Positions 35,582-45,538 of a DNA stretch of 56,444 nucleotides are shown piece by piece. This stretch comes from an uncultured Microbacterium sp. (lineage in GTDB: Bacteria > Actinomycetota > Actinomycetes > Actinomycetales > Microbacteriaceae): contig CANNEP010000007.1 in assembly GCA_947503655.1 (NCBI GenBank), positions 1 to 56,444 of the forward strand, in the 5' to 3' direction. The translations under genes and the position numbers were made by a program. The notes under the pieces are model-generated. The model made no database searches. It had not been told where the DNA came from and saw only the letters and a program-made list of their open reading frames with translations. Positions within the stretch are counted from its first letter, which is position 1. The number at the start of each line of letters is the position of its first letter.

Positions 35582-37384
35582 ATGCCCGACGCCTCCGCAT
35601 CGGCCGTGCCACGGCCCCCTGCTCGCACCGCGTCTGCGCCCGTGCTCACGGGTGCTGAAGCCGTCGTTCGTTCCCTCGAGCTGATCGGCGTCACTGACGT
35701 CTTCGGTCTCCCGGGCGGCGCTATCCTCCCGGTCTACGACCCGCTGATGGATTCCTCCGGCATCCGTCACATTCTGGTTCGCCACGAGCAGGGTGCTGGT
35801 CACGCTGCTGAAGGCTACGCATCGGCCTCCAACAAGGTGGGCGTGTGCATCGCGACCTCCGGCCCCGGTGCCACGAACCTCGTGACGGCTATCGCTGACG
35901 CTTACATGGACTCGGTTCCGATGGTCGCGATCACCGGCCAGGTGTTCTCGACCCTCATGGGCACCGACGCCTTCCAAGAGGCCGACATCGTGGGCATCAC
36001 GATGCCGATCACGAAGCACTCGTTCCTCGTGAAAGACGCCGAAGAAATTCCGGGCGCCATCGCGGCAGCCTTCGAAATCGCTTCGACCGGTCGCCCTGGC
36101 CCCGTGCTCGTCGACATCACGAAGGACGCACAGCAGGCTGAGGCTCCGTTCATCTGGCCGCCGAAGATTGATCTGCCGGGTTACCGTCCGGTGACCAAGG
36201 CGCACGGCAAGCAGATTCAGGCCGCAGCGCAGCTCATCGCTGACGCCAAGAAGCCGGTGCTCTATGTCGGTGGTGGCGTTATTCGCGCCAAGGCGTCGCA
36301 AGAGCTGCTGACGCTTGCCGAGTCAACTGGTGCGCCGGTTGTCACGACGCTGATGGCTCGCGGTGCTTTCCCCGACTCGCACGAGCAGCACCTGGGTATG
36401 CCCGGCATGCACGGCACGGTTCCGGCAGTGCTCGCGCTGCAGGAGTCCGACCTGATCGTCGCTCTCGGAGCTCGCTTCGACGACCGCGTGACCGGTAAGG
36501 CGTCGCTGTTCGCCCCGAACGCACAGGTCGTGCACGTTGACATCGACCCCGCCGAGATCTCCAAGATTCGCACCGCCGATGTGCCGATTGTGGGCGACCT
36601 CGCCGAGGTTCTCGTTGATCTCGACGCCGCTTTCCGCGGCACCGTGGGCACCACCAAGCCCGACATTTCGGACTGGTGGTCCTACCTCGATGGTCTGCGC
36701 GACGAGTTCCCCCTCGGATACACCGAGCCCAGCGACGGACTGATGTCGCCGCAGAAGGTTATCCAGCGCATCGGTGAGCTCACCGGCCCGGAGGCTGTCT
36801 ACGCCGCAGGCGTTGGCCAGCACCAGATGTGGACCGCACAGTTCATCAAATACGAGCGTCCAAACTCGTGGCTCAACTCGGGTGGTGCCGGAACCATGGG
36901 TTACTCCGTGCCGGCAGCTATGGGGGCGAAGGTGGCTGAGCCCGACCGCGTGGTTTGGGCGATTGACGGCGACGGTTGCTTCCAGATGACCAACCAGGAG
37001 TTGGCGACCTGTGCGATCAACAACATTCCGATCAAGGTCGCGATCATCAACAACTCGTCGCTCGGTATGGTGAAGCAGTGGCAGACTCTGTTCTACGGCA
37101 GCCGCTACTCCAACACCGAGCTGAACACGGGCGCAGGTAGCGTTCGCATTCCTGACTTCGTGAAGCTTGCCGACGCCTACGGGTGCCTCGGTATTCGCGT
37201 CGAAAAGGAAGAAGACATCGACGCCGCCATCAAGCTGGCCCTGGAGACGAACGACCGCCCGGTCGTGATCGACTTCGTTGTGTCGGCTGACGCGATGGTG
37301 TGGCCAATGGTTCCGCAGGGTGTCAGCAACAGCTTTATCCAGTACGCGCGTGACCACGCGCCGAGCTTTGACGAGGAGATCTGA
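35582..37384 (+). CDS. ilvB: acetolactate synthase, large (catalytic) subunit
   Basis: 600 residues, thiamine-diphosphate enzyme. The cofactor-activating Glu is in [15 protein letters not shown], the ThDP/Mg motif runs [15 protein letters not shown] to IINNSS, and a central FAD-type domain contains [12 protein letters not shown] ~20-residue Ala/Pro-rich N-terminal stretch precedes the domain. AAGGATCATTTC before the ATG supports the start. Followed by ilvN after 2 bp. Confidence 0.96.
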   Translation: MPDASASAVPRPPARTASAPVLTGAEAVVRSLELIGVTDVFGLPGGAILPVYDPLMDSSGIRHILVRHEQGAGHAAEGYASASNKVGVCIATSGPGATNLVTAIADAYMDSVPMVAITGQVFSTLMGTDAFQEADIVGITMPITKHSFLVKDAEEIPGAIAAAFEIASTGRPGPVLVDITKDAQQAEAPFIWPPKIDLPGYRPVTKAHGKQIQAAAQLIADAKKPVLYVGGGVIRAKASQELLTLAESTGAPVVTTLMARGAFPDSHEQHLGMPGMHGTVPAVLALQESDLIVALGARFDDRVTGKASLFAPNAQVVHVDIDPAEISKIRTADVPIVGDLAEVLVDLDAAFRGTVGTTKPDISDWWSYLDGLRDEFPLGYTEPSDGLMSPQKVIQRIGELTGPEAVYAAGVGQHQMWTAQFIKYERPNSWLNSGGAGTMGYSVPAAMGAKVAEPDRVVWAIDGDGCFQMTNQELATCAINNIPIKVAIINNSSLGMVKQWQTLFYGSRYSNTELNTGAGSVRIPDFVKLADAYGCLGIRVEKEEDIDAAIKLALETNDRPVVIDFVVSADAMVWPMVPQGVSNSFIQYARDHAPSFDEEI

Positions 37385-37386
37385 TC

Positions 37387-37896
37387 ATGTCGAGCCACGT
37401 GCTGAGTCTCCTTGTAGAGAACAAGCCCGGTCTGCTGACGCGTGTCGCCGGACTCTTCGCCCGCCGCGGATTCAACATCGAATCCCTCGCCGTGGGCGTC
37501 ACCGAGGTTCCGGGTCTTTCCCGAATCACGGTTGTCGTAGACGTTGAAGAATTGCCGCTGGAACAGGTCACGAAGCAGCTCAACAAGCTGGTGAATGTGA
37601 TCAAGATTGTGGAGCTGGAAAACGCCGCTTCCGTTCAGCGCGAGCACATGCTGATCAAGGTGCGTGCTGACAACCAGACCCGATCTAATGTGCTGGAAGT
37701 CGTCAACCTGTTCCGTGCTCAGATCGTCGACTACGCGCCTGACGCGTTGGTCGTCGAGGTCACGGGTGACAAGGGTAAAGTCGACGCACTACTGCGCGCA
37801 CTAGAACCTTTTGGCATCAAAGAACTCGCTCAATCCGGACTGCTGGCCATGGGCCGCGGCGGCAAGAGCATCACAGAGCGCGTACTGCGCGGCTGA
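37387..37896 (+). CDS. ilvN: acetolactate synthase, small regulatory subunit
   Basis: 169 residues: N-terminal ACT domain (HVLSLLVENKPGLLTRVAGL, then FARRGFNIESLAVG) that senses valine, and the C-terminal ALS_ss domain (EREH-like QREHMLIKV; EVTGDKGKVDALLRALEPFG). The last ~40 codons use rarer triplets such as CTA, GTA, ACA, TTT. 31 bp before ilvC. Confidence 0.95.
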   Translation: MSSHVLSLLVENKPGLLTRVAGLFARRGFNIESLAVGVTEVPGLSRITVVVDVEELPLEQVTKQLNKLVNVIKIVELENAASVQREHMLIKVRADNQTRSNVLEVVNLFRAQIVDYAPDALVVEVTGDKGKVDALLRALEPFGIKELAQSGLLAMGRGGKSITERVLRG

Positions 37897-37909
37897 GAAA
37901 TAAACCTAA

Positions 37910-38953
<1,044 letters not shown>

Positions 38954-38966
38954 ATCTGACGTTTCA

Positions 38967-39008
38967 CGGGAGGCTCGATGCTCAGGCATCGGGCCTCCCG
39001 CCTTTTTT
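38967..39008 (+). terminator. terminator of the ilv operon
   Basis: A 15-bp stem (38967-38981 with 38986-39000; one T-G pair), loop TCAG, then CC and a run of six T. Confidence 0.92.
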
Positions 39009-39078
39009 GCGGACTTTCGGGGGCGCCGCCGCCGCGCCCACGGTTCCGCTCTCTTGTTCTCATGGTTCCGCGCGCCTC

Positions 39079-39166
39079 GTGGCCGTTATGTCGGATTTTG
39101 CGGCCAAAACCAATGATTCCGGGCAAATTTTTCCTGCAAATGGGCACGAATCCTGCAGAACGGTCA
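39079..39166. repeat. possible degenerate copy of the 100-bp inverted-end repeat
   Basis: Starts GTGGCCGTTATG and ends GCAGAACGGTCAC, so the ends mimic the terminal repeats of the neighbouring 100-bp element, but the interior is AT-richer and not clearly related. Tentative. Confidence 0.35.
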
Positions 39167-39180
39167 CTTCGGCGGCGCGC

Positions 39181-39280
39181 AACGACCGTTATGCACGCAC
39201 TCCTGTGACAGATGTGACTGGTGGGGCTGGTGTGGCACATTTTGCGTGCGCACCGTTTCGAGTCGTGCAGAACGGTCGTT
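39181..39280 (-). repeat. 100-bp element with terminal inverted repeats, copy A
   Basis: Begins AACGACCGTTATGCACG and ends CGTGCAGAACGGTCGTT (17-bp inverted ends with one mismatch). Its reverse complement aligns without gaps to 42918-43017 at about 79 of 100 positions. The 503-bp gap between ilvC and cutC holds this, the ilv terminator, a minisatellite and no ORF that I believe. Confidence 0.8.
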
Positions 39281-39294
39281 GGAATGGCGGGCTC

Positions 39295-39392
39295 GGAACC
39301 CGGGAAGCGGAACCAGGGGCTCGGAACCAGGGAAGCGGAACCAGGGGTGCGGAACCAGGGGCTCGGAACCGGGGGTGCGGAACCAGGAGCAC
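39295..39392. repeat. minisatellite, 7 x 14 bp
   Basis: GGAACC recurs at 39295, 39309, 39323, 39337, 39351, 39365 and 39379, an exact 14-bp period, with unit consensus GGAACCAGGGGNKC. It is intergenic, 60 bp before cutC. Confidence 0.9.
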
Positions 39393-39456
39393 CACGCATG
39401 AAGCACTGGGGGCATATGACGACACACGCCACCGCGGGGCGGGTGGGATTCGTACA

Positions 39457-40185
39457 ATGTCGAGTGTGACTTTGGTTGAGATTGCAGTGCAAGATGCGGC
39501 CGGTGTGCGTGCCGCGTTCGAAAACGGTGCCGATCGTGTCGAACTGGTGCAGGCGCTGTCGACCGGGGGCCTCACGCCGTCGGCTGGCATGGTCGACGCC
39601 GCGATTGCCGCATGCAACGGCGATGGCTCGCGCATTTGCGTGCTCGTGCGTCCGCGCCCGGGTGGCTTCGTCTACAACTCCGAAGAGGCCGCGATCGTCT
39701 GGGATGACATCCGACGCCTCGTGCAGCAGGGCGTCGGGGGCGTCGTCATCGGCGCGCTCACCCGCGACGGACTCGCTGACGTCGAGGTCATCAAGCGTTG
39801 GCAGGAGGCGGCGGGGGAGAAGGAGTTCGTTTTCCACCGCGCGATTGACGCTTCGGCCGACCCTGACGCCGTTTTCGACAGCCTCCTCGATCTCGGCGTG
39901 CACCGCGTGCTGACGAGCGGTGGCGCTCCGCGCACCATCGATGGCGTCGATCGGCTGGCAGCTTTCGTGCGCCGCTCTGGTGACGCACTGCAGGTGACGG
40001 CCGGTGGTGGCCTCACCGTTGGCGACATCGCTTCGGTGCGCACGACCGGCGTGCACGCCGTGCACCTGAGTGCCCGCACCACAGCAACTGACGATGCGCC
40101 GCCCGGCCCCGGTGGCGGCGGTGCCGGATACGACGTGACCGACGTCAACACCGTGATCGCGGCGGTGGCGGCCGCCCGCCAGTAG
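39457..40185 (+). CDS. cutC: CutC family protein
   Basis: 242 residues with the CutC TIM-barrel pattern: TLVEIAVQDAAGVRAAFENGADRVELVQAL, GGLTPSAGM, MVRPRPGGF-like VLVRPRPGGFVY, and GVVIGALTRDG. CutC was linked to copper tolerance in E. coli, but that role is disputed. Start: ATG at 39457 or the in-frame GTG at 39466; TACAAT at 39453-39458 would be a -10 box giving a leaderless GTG start. Long upstream open frame through the minisatellite is rejected. Confidence 0.88.
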   Translation: MSSVTLVEIAVQDAAGVRAAFENGADRVELVQALSTGGLTPSAGMVDAAIAACNGDGSRICVLVRPRPGGFVYNSEEAAIVWDDIRRLVQQGVGGVVIGALTRDGLADVEVIKRWQEAAGEKEFVFHRAIDASADPDAVFDSLLDLGVHRVLTSGGAPRTIDGVDRLAAFVRRSGDALQVTAGGGLTVGDIASVRTTGVHAVHLSARTTATDDAPPGPGGGGAGYDVTDVNTVIAAVAAARQ

Positions 40186-40188
40186 GCT
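40183..40188 (+). promoter_or_regulatory. -10 box of a leaderless promoter at the cutC end
   Basis: TAGGCT overlaps the cutC stop codon (TAG) and lies 6 nt before the next ATG, matching the TAGGCT-start spacing seen at prfB, ftsE and the FAH gene. Confidence 0.45.
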
Positions 40189-40194
40189 GGAACC

Positions 40195-40674
40195 ATGGCA
40201 ACCGAACCCGATCCGTCGCTCGACGACGACGCGCTGTCATGGGACGGCGATGAGTCACTCGTAGCGCCACCCAAACTCAACCGCGGCTGGACCGCCGTTG
40301 GCAAGGGGAGCGAGACCGTCGAGGTCATCCGCGAGCCGGTTGACGGCGTTGCGGTTGCCGAGCAGCCAGCACCCGTTGGCCTCTCGAACGCCGCGCTGAT
40401 CGGGCTCGGCATCATCGGCGGCATCTTCGTGCTCTACACGGTCGGCTGGATTATTGGCGGCTTGCGCCTCCAGCCTGACGGTGAGCAGTTGGCGGCCGGA
40501 ACCATTCAGTATGCGATTGCGGCGTGGGTTGCGGCAGCAGCACCGGCAATCTGGTTTGCCGCGGTGATGTACCTCACCCGCGCGTCGAAAACCTGGGTGC
40601 GCTTTGTGTGGTTGGCAGCCGGAGCCGTGCTGTTGGTTCCGTGGCCCTTCGTCTGGGGAGGAATGGGCTCATGA
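40195..40674 (+). CDS. two/three-helix membrane protein, hypothetical
   Basis: 159 residues: an acidic cytoplasmic N-terminus (DDDALSWDGDESLVAPPKLNR, with a WTAVGKGSE stretch), then three hydrophobic helices from residue ~65 onwards. Similar proteins in Microbacteriaceae are sometimes mislabelled as DNA polymerase III gamma/tau because of low-complexity matches; nothing here supports that. Overlaps the next gene by four bases. Confidence 0.75.
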   Translation: MATEPDPSLDDDALSWDGDESLVAPPKLNRGWTAVGKGSETVEVIREPVDGVAVAEQPAPVGLSNAALIGLGIIGGIFVLYTVGWIIGGLRLQPDGEQLAAGTIQYAIAAWVAAAAPAIWFAAVMYLTRASKTWVRFVWLAAGAVLLVPWPFVWGGMGS

Positions 40675-41054
40675 GTGACGCAATGAGTGTTGCGGAGAGT
40701 CCGCAGCACGTTTTGAAGACGCGTTCGCCGCTTTGGATGATGGCCACTGTCACCGGGGTTTTCGGTCTTGCCTACGCATACACCGTGTTCAGCGCGATTG
40801 GTGCGCTCATGCAGCAGGCGACGGGCGCCTACCCGCTCACCGCAACGGGCTGGATCGTGCTGATCGCGGCCATCGTGGTCCCGGTCGTTATTTTTGCGGC
40901 GATCGTCGCGTTCGGTATTCGCCGTACCGTTGGCGAATACGCGCTCCTGCTTCTTGCCGGCTTCGCGGTCGCTCAGGTGTATTGGATGAACACGCTGTCG
41001 CTCATGCTGACGTCGGGATGCTCGTTTGTGAGCGGCAATCCGTTCTGCGGCTAA
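40671..41054 (+). CDS. four-helix membrane protein, hypothetical
   Basis: 127 residues with about three to four hydrophobic helices (LWMMATVTGVFGLAYAYTVF, WIVLIAAIVVPVVIFAAIVAFG, YALLLLAGFAVAQVYW) and two Cys at the C-terminus (SGCSF, NPFCG), possibly a disulfide outside the cell. It starts in the stop of the preceding gene, so the two probably form a unit. No family recognised. Confidence 0.75.
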   Translation: MSDAMSVAESPQHVLKTRSPLWMMATVTGVFGLAYAYTVFSAIGALMQQATGAYPLTATGWIVLIAAIVVPVVIFAAIVAFGIRRTVGEYALLLLAGFAVAQVYWMNTLSLMLTSGCSFVSGNPFCG

Positions 41055-41209
41055 GTCTGGAATTCGCAAGAACCGCAGAACTTACTGTTGCGATGAACGT
41101 CACATGAACAAGCAGGCATGCGCAGAAGAGTAGGCTGTAGCTTGAGCGTCCCGATGATGTGCGGCGCACGACCTTTCCCCTTCGCGTTAAGCACTAAAGG
41201 ATATTCCCT

Positions 41210-42802
41210 GTGTCGAAGCCTGTCGTTCTCCTCGCCGAGCAACTCTCACCAGCCACAATTGATGCGCTTGGTCCTGATTTTGATGTGCGCGAGGTGGACG
41301 GCACCGACCGCCCCGCACTTCTCGCTGCCCTCGCCGATGCCAACGCCGTTCTGGTGCGTTCGGCTACGCAGATTGACGCGGAGGCCCTTGCCGCAGCTCC
41401 CCGTCTCAAGGTGGTCGCCCGCGCGGGCGTCGGCCTCGACAATGTCGACATCAAGGCGGCTACGACCGCTGGCGTCATGGTTGTCAACGCGCCGACCTCG
41501 AACATCGTGTCGGCCGCTGAGCTGACCGTCGGCCACATTCTGTCGCTGGCTCGCCACATTCCGGCCGCACATGCATCGCTGGCTGACGGCGAGTGGAAGC
41601 GCTCGAAATACACCGGTACCGAGCTGTTCGAAAAGACCCTCGGCATCATTGGCCTCGGCCGCATTGGCGCGCTGATCGCCGCCCGCATGCAGGCTTTCGA
41701 CATGCGCGTTGTTGCGTACGACCCCTACGTCACGAGCGCCCGTGCGCAGCAACTCGGTGTTGAGCTCCTGTCGTTCGACGAGCTTCTCGAGCAGAGTGAC
41801 TTCATCACGATCCACATGCCGAAGACGCCTGAAACGACGGGCATGATCTCGACCGAGCAGCTCGCCAAGATGAAGAAGTCTGCCTTCGTCGTCAACGTTG
41901 CCCGAGGTGGCCTCATCGACGAAGATGCACTCTACACGGCACTCACCACGGGTGAGATCGCCGGCGCCGGCCTCGATGTGTTCGTTTCGGAGCCGCCGAC
42001 CGACAAGAAGCTCCTCGACCTGCCGAACGTCGTCGTGACGCCGCACCTCGGTGCGTCGACCGACGAAGCGCAGGAGAAGGCTGGTGTCTCGGTTGCACGC
42101 TCCGTGCGTCTCGCACTCGGCGGCGAGCTGGTTCCGGACGCCGTCAACGTCGCCGGTGGCGCCATTGACCCATACGTTCGCCCGGGCATTGCCCTGGTCG
42201 AAAAGCTTGGTCAGTTCTTCTCGGCACTCGCGAAGTCGCCGCTCACGAGCCTTGACGTTGAGGTGCACGGCGAGCTCAGCGCGTACAACGTTGACGTGCT
42301 GAAGCTTGCTGCCCTCAAGGGTGTCTTCACGAACATCGTCAGCGAGAGCGTTTCGTACGTGAACGCGCCGCTCCTCGCCGAGCAGCGTGGCGTAGAAGCT
42401 CGCCTGCTGGTCGACGACAAGAGCGACGAATACCGCAACGTCATCACGCTGCGCGGCGCTCTGTCTGACGGCTCGCAACTGTCGGTCTCCGGTACCCTCA
42501 CCGGCCCGAAGCAGATCGAGAAGCTCGTTGGCATCAACGGCCACCCGGTCGAGTTGCCGATCGAGAAGTTCCACATCGTCATGCTGTACACCGACCGCCC
42601 CGGCATCGTCGCGGTTTACGGTCAGAAGTTCGGCGAGGCTGGCATCAACATCGCCGGCATGCAGATTGCCCGCACTGAGGCTGGTGGCCAGGCACTCTCC
42701 GTGCTGACCGTCGACTCGCCCGTCTCTGACGAGCTCCTCGACGAGGTTCGCGCGGCGATCGACGCTGACGTCTTCATGCAGATCGAGATCACCGAGTCGT
42801 AA
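41210..42802 (+). CDS. serA: D-3-phosphoglycerate dehydrogenase
   Basis: 530 residues, the long type I form. Substrate domain, then NAD domain with GLGRIGALIAARMQAFDMRVVAYDP, catalytic Arg/Glu/His region (NVARGGLIDEDAL, VVVTPHLGAST), an allosteric-substrate-binding domain and a C-terminal ACT domain (FHIVMLYTDRPGIVAVYGQKF). It oxidises 3-phosphoglycerate for serine synthesis and is usually serine-inhibited through ACT. GTG start with AAAGGA upstream. A TAGGCT box at about 41131 gives a ~70-nt leader. Confidence 0.96.
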   Translation: MSKPVVLLAEQLSPATIDALGPDFDVREVDGTDRPALLAALADANAVLVRSATQIDAEALAAAPRLKVVARAGVGLDNVDIKAATTAGVMVVNAPTSNIVSAAELTVGHILSLARHIPAAHASLADGEWKRSKYTGTELFEKTLGIIGLGRIGALIAARMQAFDMRVVAYDPYVTSARAQQLGVELLSFDELLEQSDFITIHMPKTPETTGMISTEQLAKMKKSAFVVNVARGGLIDEDALYTALTTGEIAGAGLDVFVSEPPTDKKLLDLPNVVVTPHLGASTDEAQEKAGVSVARSVRLALGGELVPDAVNVAGGAIDPYVRPGIALVEKLGQFFSALAKSPLTSLDVEVHGELSAYNVDVLKLAALKGVFTNIVSESVSYVNAPLLAEQRGVEARLLVDDKSDEYRNVITLRGALSDGSQLSVSGTLTGPKQIEKLVGINGHPVELPIEKFHIVMLYTDRPGIVAVYGQKFGEAGINIAGMQIARTEAGGQALSVLTVDSPVSDELLDEVRAAIDADVFMQIEITES

Positions 42803-42814
42803 GGCTCAATCCTT

Positions 42815-42855
42815 CGGCTCCCTCGCGCCTTCGGGTGCGGGGGAGCCGTCGTTTT
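42815..42855 (+). terminator. terminator of serA
   Basis: A 12-bp stem (42815-42826 with 42837-42848), 10-nt loop, then TCG and a T4 run. Confidence 0.8.
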
Positions 42856-42917
42856 CGGGGCGTGGTTCCGTCCTCGACCGCTGCTCCCTGGTTCCACCAG
42901 CCCATTTCAGAGCTCGC

Positions 42918-43017
42918 AACTACCGTTATGCACGACTCAGAAGGGTGCGCACGCATAATCTGCCACTCCCATCACTGCAGTCACATCAGTCACACCGGAT
43001 CGTGCGTAACGGTCGTT
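42918..43017 (+). repeat. 100-bp element with terminal inverted repeats, copy B
   Basis: Begins AACTACCGTTATGCACG and ends CGTGCGTAACGGTCGTT. Same length as copy A (39181-39280) but opposite orientation, ~79% identical by hand alignment, with blocks TGCACGACT, GTGCGCACGCA and CAGTCACATC fully kept. Confidence 0.8.
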
Positions 43018-43079
43018 GTCGGGCGCTGAAAGCTCCGGAACCACGATGCGGGCCCCGGAACGGGGTGCGGTTGCGAGGG

Positions 43080-44198
43080 CTAGGTGGGGGCGGTGAGGGC
43101 GAAGCGGGCGGTGATGTCGAGGCCGCCCTCGGCGCGGGCGTGCAACACGAGCGAGCCGCCGTACACGCGCACGATCGTGTCACTCAACGCGAGGCCCAGC
43201 CCAGCACCGCTGTGGGCGTCGTCTGTCGCCGCGGTGCGCTCGCCGCGAGCAAATGGTTCTGTCAGCGTCGCTACGACGGCCGGCTCGAGCACCGCTCCGG
43301 TGTTTACCACGCGCAACAGAGCGGTCGCATTCCGCACCGCCACCTGCACGAACACGCGTTTGACGCCGTCGGCCGGGGCGTTGTGGGCGATCGCGTTGTG
43401 AATCAGCTTGCTGGCGAGACGCTCCAGTAGCGCCGCATTGCCGAGGACGGTCGCCGCGTTGAGGTCAGTCTGAATCTCGACGTGCTGGCGATCGGCGATG
43501 AGCTGCAACACATCGAGCGCCTCTTCAAAGGCGAGGGAAAGGTCGACGGGGGCGAGTTCGGGCTTGGTGCTGTCGAGGCGCGCAAGCAGCAGCAATGCAT
43601 CGGCCGATGAGACCGCGCGATCATTCAGCGACTGCAACCGGCCGAGTACAGCAGGCACGTCACGGTCAGCATCAGCCTGCGCCACATCGAGCACCGACCG
43701 TGTGATCGCGAGCGGCGTGCGCAGTTCGTGCGAGGCGTTCGCGGCGAAACGGCGCTGTGCGTTGACGGTGCTCTCGACCGAATCGAGCATGGTGTCGAAC
43801 GCGTCGGCGACATTACGAAACTCGTCGCGACGGCCCGGCAAGTCCACGCGCTTGGAGAGGTCGCCGCCCCGCACGCGGTGCGCAACACTCGAAATCGCCG
43901 TGAGCGGTTGCAGAATGTGGCCGGCGAGAAACCATCCACCGACAAAAGCCAGACCGCTGATCGCGAAGAACGCGGTCGTGGCGATCGGCATAAAAACTTC
44001 CATGATGTCGTCGCGGCCGGGCATCCACATGCCGCTGTCGAGCGAGTAGTTGCCTGTCGGGAGGTAACGCAATACCCAGAGCGCCGTCACGATCCACAGC
44101 GCGCCGCTCGAGATCACCGCAACGGCCGTGATCATGAGGGTGAGTCGAACGCGAGCCGACAGCCCTGGATCCCGGCGAATGCGCGAGGACTCAGCCAC
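43080..44198 (-). CDS. sensor histidine kinase
   Basis: About 372 residues: two transmembrane helices (ITAVAVISSGALWIVTALWV and ATTAFFAISGLAFVGGWFLA) around a short external loop, HAMP domain, dimerisation box FAANASHELRTPLAITRS with the phospho-His, N box KLIHNAIAHNA and a GAGLGLAL G2 box. Complete. GTG at 44198 is the likely start; upstream frame enters the regulator gene. Its partner regulator immediately upstream is frameshifted. Confidence 0.87.
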   Translation of the reverse strand: MAESSRIRRDPGLSARVRLTLMITAVAVISSGALWIVTALWVLRYLPTGNYSLDSGMWMPGRDDIMEVFMPIATTAFFAISGLAFVGGWFLAGHILQPLTAISSVAHRVRGGDLSKRVDLPGRRDEFRNVADAFDTMLDSVESTVNAQRRFAANASHELRTPLAITRSVLDVAQADADRDVPAVLGRLQSLNDRAVSSADALLLLARLDSTKPELAPVDLSLAFEEALDVLQLIADRQHVEIQTDLNAATVLGNAALLERLASKLIHNAIAHNAPADGVKRVFVQVAVRNATALLRVVNTGAVLEPAVVATLTEPFARGERTAATDDAHSGAGLGLALSDTIVRVYGGSLVLHARAEGGLDITARFALTAPT

Positions 44199-44217
44199 GT
44201 GGTTCCGCTGCCATGCG

Positions 44218-44857
44218 TTACCCGACACCGGCAACCGTCTCGGTCAGATCGGGCTCGCCCAGGCGCTTGCGCAACGCCGAGATCGTGATGCGCACGGCGT
44301 TCGTGAACGGGTCGGCATTTTCATCCCACGCGCGTTCGAGCAACTCTTCGGCACTTACGACGCCGCCAGCAGCGGTGACAAGAACCTCGAGCACCGCAAA
44401 TTGCTTGCGGGTCAGTGCGACGTAGCGGTCGCCGCGGTAAACCTCACGACGGAACGGATCCAGTCGCAGCCGCTCCCACTCCAGTACCGGCGGCGCAGCG
44501 GTGGCCGAGCGCCGGGCAATCGCCCGCAGGCGCAGGATCAGTTCGCGCATCGCGAAGGGCTTCGTGAGGTAGTCGTCAGCGCCCAGCTCGGGTCGCCTTA
44601 TCGTCCAGGCGATCAGCAGCCGTCACCATGATGTTGCGTGTCGCCGGCTGATGTTGCGTAACCCACCGGGCGACGTCGTCTCCGGTGACGCGCGGAATAT
44701 CGCGATCCAACACGATCGCGTCGTAGTCGTTGACGGAGAGTGCCTCAAGCGCCGCTTCGCCGTCGTGCGTGATGTCTGCGGCGATCGCTTCGAGCCGCAG
44801 GCCATCGCGCACAGCCTCAGCCATGACGCGTTCGTCTTCAACAATCAACACTCGCAC
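44218..44857 (-). pseudogene. OmpR/PhoB-type response regulator, frameshifted
   Basis: The ATG at 44857 opens a receiver domain (MRVLIVEDERVMAEAVRDGL; phospho-acceptor Asp in AIVLDRDIP) that stops at 44576 after DKATRAGR. A second frame carries ELGADDYLTKPFAMRELILRLRA and a winged-helix DNA-binding domain (LTRKQFAVLEVLVTA, AVRITISALRKRLGEP). Around 44590-44598 the bases for about two residues (expected T-G-L-E-L-G) are missing, about 5 nt, breaking the frame between receiver Thr and Lys. The kinase next door is intact. Confidence 0.8.
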
Positions 44858-44898
44858 GACGTGAGCCTACGAGGTTCGACGTATCGCTGGCGTATGAA

Positions 44899-45456
44899 TT
44901 AGCTGGAGGTCGACGTGGGGGAGTGCACGCCAGCCGCCGCCGTCACCATCGTGATGAGGGCTTCCATGTCGCCAATTTCGGGCACGGAACCAATGGTGAG
45001 CGCGTTGTTGAAATACACGCCATCAGAGACCAACAGAATCAGTTCGAGCCCAACTTCGCTCTCAACGTAGGGCTTTAAGGTGTCGTGCCACACGACGCGG
45101 AGGCGCCGAATTGCTTCGCCCGAGAGAGCGGAACCATTGGATGCGAGTCGGCCGACGGCGGTGATCGCGCGGTCGAGTTCGTCGCCCGTCTGCGCGGAGG
45201 AGCGAATAAACGCTGCCGCGACACCGGAAGGATCGGCGAGCATCTCTGCCATGTCGAGGGCCACGAGGCGGTCCATGCGCTCGATCAGCGCCTCTTCGAG
45301 AGCGACCTTAGATGCGAAGTGGTAAAGCAGCCCGCCCTTAGAAACACCGGCCTCCGCGGCGACACGATCCATGGTGGCGGCGCGCTCGCCTTCCACCAGA
45401 AGGACGTGCTCGAAGGCGTCAAGAACCTTTTCGCGGGCGAGGGGTGGGCGACTCAT
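44899..45456 (-). CDS. TetR-family regulator of the adjacent pump
   Basis: 185 residues: helix-turn-helix REKVLDAFEHVLLVEGERAA with TMDRVAAEAGVSKGGLLYHF, and a helical ligand domain. The ATG at 45456 has AAGGA 8-9 nt upstream; a longer frame to 45483 lacks one. Divergent from a DHA2 pump across an 82-bp gap with a palindrome, the usual arrangement for a drug-responsive repressor. Confidence 0.88.
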   Translation of the reverse strand: MSRPPLAREKVLDAFEHVLLVEGERAATMDRVAAEAGVSKGGLLYHFASKVALEEALIERMDRLVALDMAEMLADPSGVAAAFIRSSAQTGDELDRAITAVGRLASNGSALSGEAIRRLRVVWHDTLKPYVESEVGLELILLVSDGVYFNNALTIGSVPEIGDMEALITMVTAAAGVHSPTSTSS

Positions 45457-45503
45457 AGCTTCATCCTTCCATGCATCGGGCATCCATTCACTTCTGATAC
45501 TAT

Positions 45504-45517
45504 ACCGGCTAGACGGT
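45504..45517. promoter_or_regulatory. TetR-type operator before the DHA2 pump
   Basis: ACCGGCTAGACGGT is a 14-bp palindrome with a central CTAG and one mismatched pair. It lies just behind a TACTAT -10-like box (45498-45503), so it covers the predicted start site of the pump message. Confidence 0.6.
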
Positions 45518-45538
45518 TAAGTTACTCAGAGGATTCTC

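Noticed and set aside
39295..39392. Possible CRISPR array
   Set aside because: 14-bp contiguous units without spacers; it is a minisatellite.
39007..39456. Open frame extending cutC upstream through the minisatellite
   Set aside because: The extension is repeat translation and GC-driven; the conserved CutC domain begins at 39457/39466.
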